Assembly: GCA_002483395.1 (NCBI GenBank)
Contig: DLHV01000107.1
Span: 7,102-12,440, forward strand
DNA from: Chloracidobacterium sp. UBA7659
GTDB taxonomy: Bacteria > Acidobacteriota > Blastocatellia > Pyrinomonadales > Pyrinomonadaceae
Length of the DNA: 5,339 bases
Direction: 5' to 3'
Below are positions 4,550 through 5,339 of the stretch, in pieces (the first letter of the stretch is position 1; each line of letters starts with the position of its first letter). Below the pieces are notes generated by a model that was given only the letters and a program-made list of their open reading frames with translations, did not search any database and was not told the origin of the DNA. The position numbers and the translations under genes are program-made.

Positions 4550-5339
4550 CTAAATTCTGGCTCCATCTTTTGCAAACGGCGGCAATAACCTGGCGACAAA
4601 ATCCTCGACCGCTTTCGCTGCAACCCCGGAATCGGCAACCCGTTCGATCTCCGCGACGATGGCCGACCCAACAACCGCAGCATCCGCATATTGCCATACC
4701 TCGTCTATCTGTGCGGCTGTCGAAATACCAAAGCCGACCGCGATGGGAAGATCGGTAAATTTTCGGGCACGATTTACTAGGGTCTCGGCTGCGGAACTCA
4801 TTTCATTCCGCGTTCCCGTTACACCCGCACGTGACACGGCGTAGATAAATCCCCGCGCATTCTTGCAGATCTTCTCAAGCCGATGGTCGGTTGTCGTTGG
4901 GGCAATGAGAGAAATCAGGTCAATTCCATGCGCTGCGAAGCGTTCCGAGATTGTCTGGGCTTCATCCTCGATCACATCGGTGAGCAAGACGCCATCGACA
5001 CCCGAAGCGTTGGCCGCAGTGACAAAAGATTCGATCCCAAAACGCATTATTGGGTTGAAATAACTAAACAGCACAATCGGAACATCCGAATGCTCCCGAA
5101 ACTGCGTAGCTAGTCCCAATACATTAGCCAAAGTGGTTCCGCCGTTCAACGCCCGCTGCGACGAGCGCTGTATCGTCGGCCCGTCCGCCATCGGGTCACT
5201 GAAGGGAACGCCGAGTTCGATCACATCGGCGCCCATTTCGGCGAGTTTCAGAATAATCGATAGTGAGGTTTCAAGGTCCGGATCGCCCGCGGTAACAAAG
5301 GGTATAAAGCCTTTGCGCCCGTCCTTTCGCATTTCATTA
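4550..5339 (-). CDS. trpA: Tryptophan synthase alpha subunit (5' end beyond the window)
   Basis: TrpA cleaves indole-3-glycerol phosphate to indole and glyceraldehyde 3-phosphate and passes indole to TrpB in the alpha2-beta2 complex. Counted from the first in-frame ATG (5332), the motifs are GFIPFVTAGDPDL (8-20), DVIELGVPFSDPMADGPTIQ (36-55) with catalytic Glu39 and Asp50, loop 6 SRAGVTG (167-173), and the phosphate-binding GFGIS (200-204) and GSAIV (222-226). These acids correspond to Glu49 and Asp60 of the E. coli enzyme. This shows that the visible ATG would remove about ten N-terminal residues, and the frame stays open to the edge. The gene is therefore taken as partial, with the true start outside the window. 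No ribosome binding site can be judged. The stop is 37 nt before aroF, so the two form one transcription unit. Confidence 0.95.
   Translation of the reverse strand, partial: NEMRKDGRKGFIPFVTAGDPDLETSLSIILKLAEMGADVIELGVPFSDPMADGPTIQRSSQRALNGGTTLANVLGLATQFREHSDVPIVLFSYFNPIMRFGIESFVTAANASGVDGVLLTDVIEDEAQTISERFAAHGIDLISLIAPTTTDHRLEKICKNARGFIYAVSRAGVTGTRNEMSSAAETLVNRARKFTDLPIAVGFGISTAAQIDEVWQYADAAVVGSAIVAEIERVADSGVAAKAVEDFVARLLPPFAKDGARI

Overview
The window is bacterial chromosomal DNA of moderate GC. It has ordinary housekeeping genes at its right end and accessory or regulatory material in the middle and left. The mix of a type I-beta DAHP synthase beside trpA, paired VOC-fold proteins and abundant intergenic hairpin repeats would suit an environmental bacterium such as a blastocatellian Acidobacteriota. 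That placement is inference; nothing here fixes the phylum.

Left end (1-760). I see no credible protein gene. The stretch is dominated by repeats. Positions 1-148 hold a cluster of short hairpin units in opposite orientations (stem cores CTCC/GGAG, GCCCT/AGGGC and GCTCC/GGAGC next to a conserved ACAGGCC or its complement). Positions 355-598 hold two tandem, clearly homologous units of about 115 bp. Each has four copies of one arm in alternating orientation. The arm reads CGTTCCA in the first unit and TGTCTCA in the second, and all four copies change together. This concerted covariation is the most unusual signal in the window. A possible sigma-70-type promoter at 230-258 points toward these units. 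A long imperfect hairpin (694-754) closes the region, just past the end of the minus-strand VOC genes.

Positions 761-1599 (minus strand) hold a two-gene operon of tandemly duplicated glyoxalase/bleomycin-resistance (VOC) proteins. The 14-nt gap between them is essentially a purine-rich ribosome binding site.

Positions 1600-2742 (plus strand) hold an XRE-family helix-turn-helix regulator followed by a small four-helix membrane protein of unknown function. Upstream of the regulator, three TTGCA half-sites in alternating orientation overlap a good -35 element, which suggests autoregulation. A strong intrinsic terminator (2769-2804) ends this unit.

Positions 2805-3476 (plus strand) hold a compact toxin-antitoxin module: an AbrB/MazE-type antitoxin and a Doc-type Fic-fold toxin with an intact HPFLDGNKR motif. 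The module starts at a perfect 16-bp palindrome that probably is its operator.

Positions 3487-5339 (minus strand) hold trpA (its 5' end runs off the window) followed 37 nt downstream by a DAHP synthase of the type I-beta class with an N-terminal regulatory domain. This is an aromatic amino acid operon. It converges on the toxin gene with only 10 bp between stop codons and no visible terminator.
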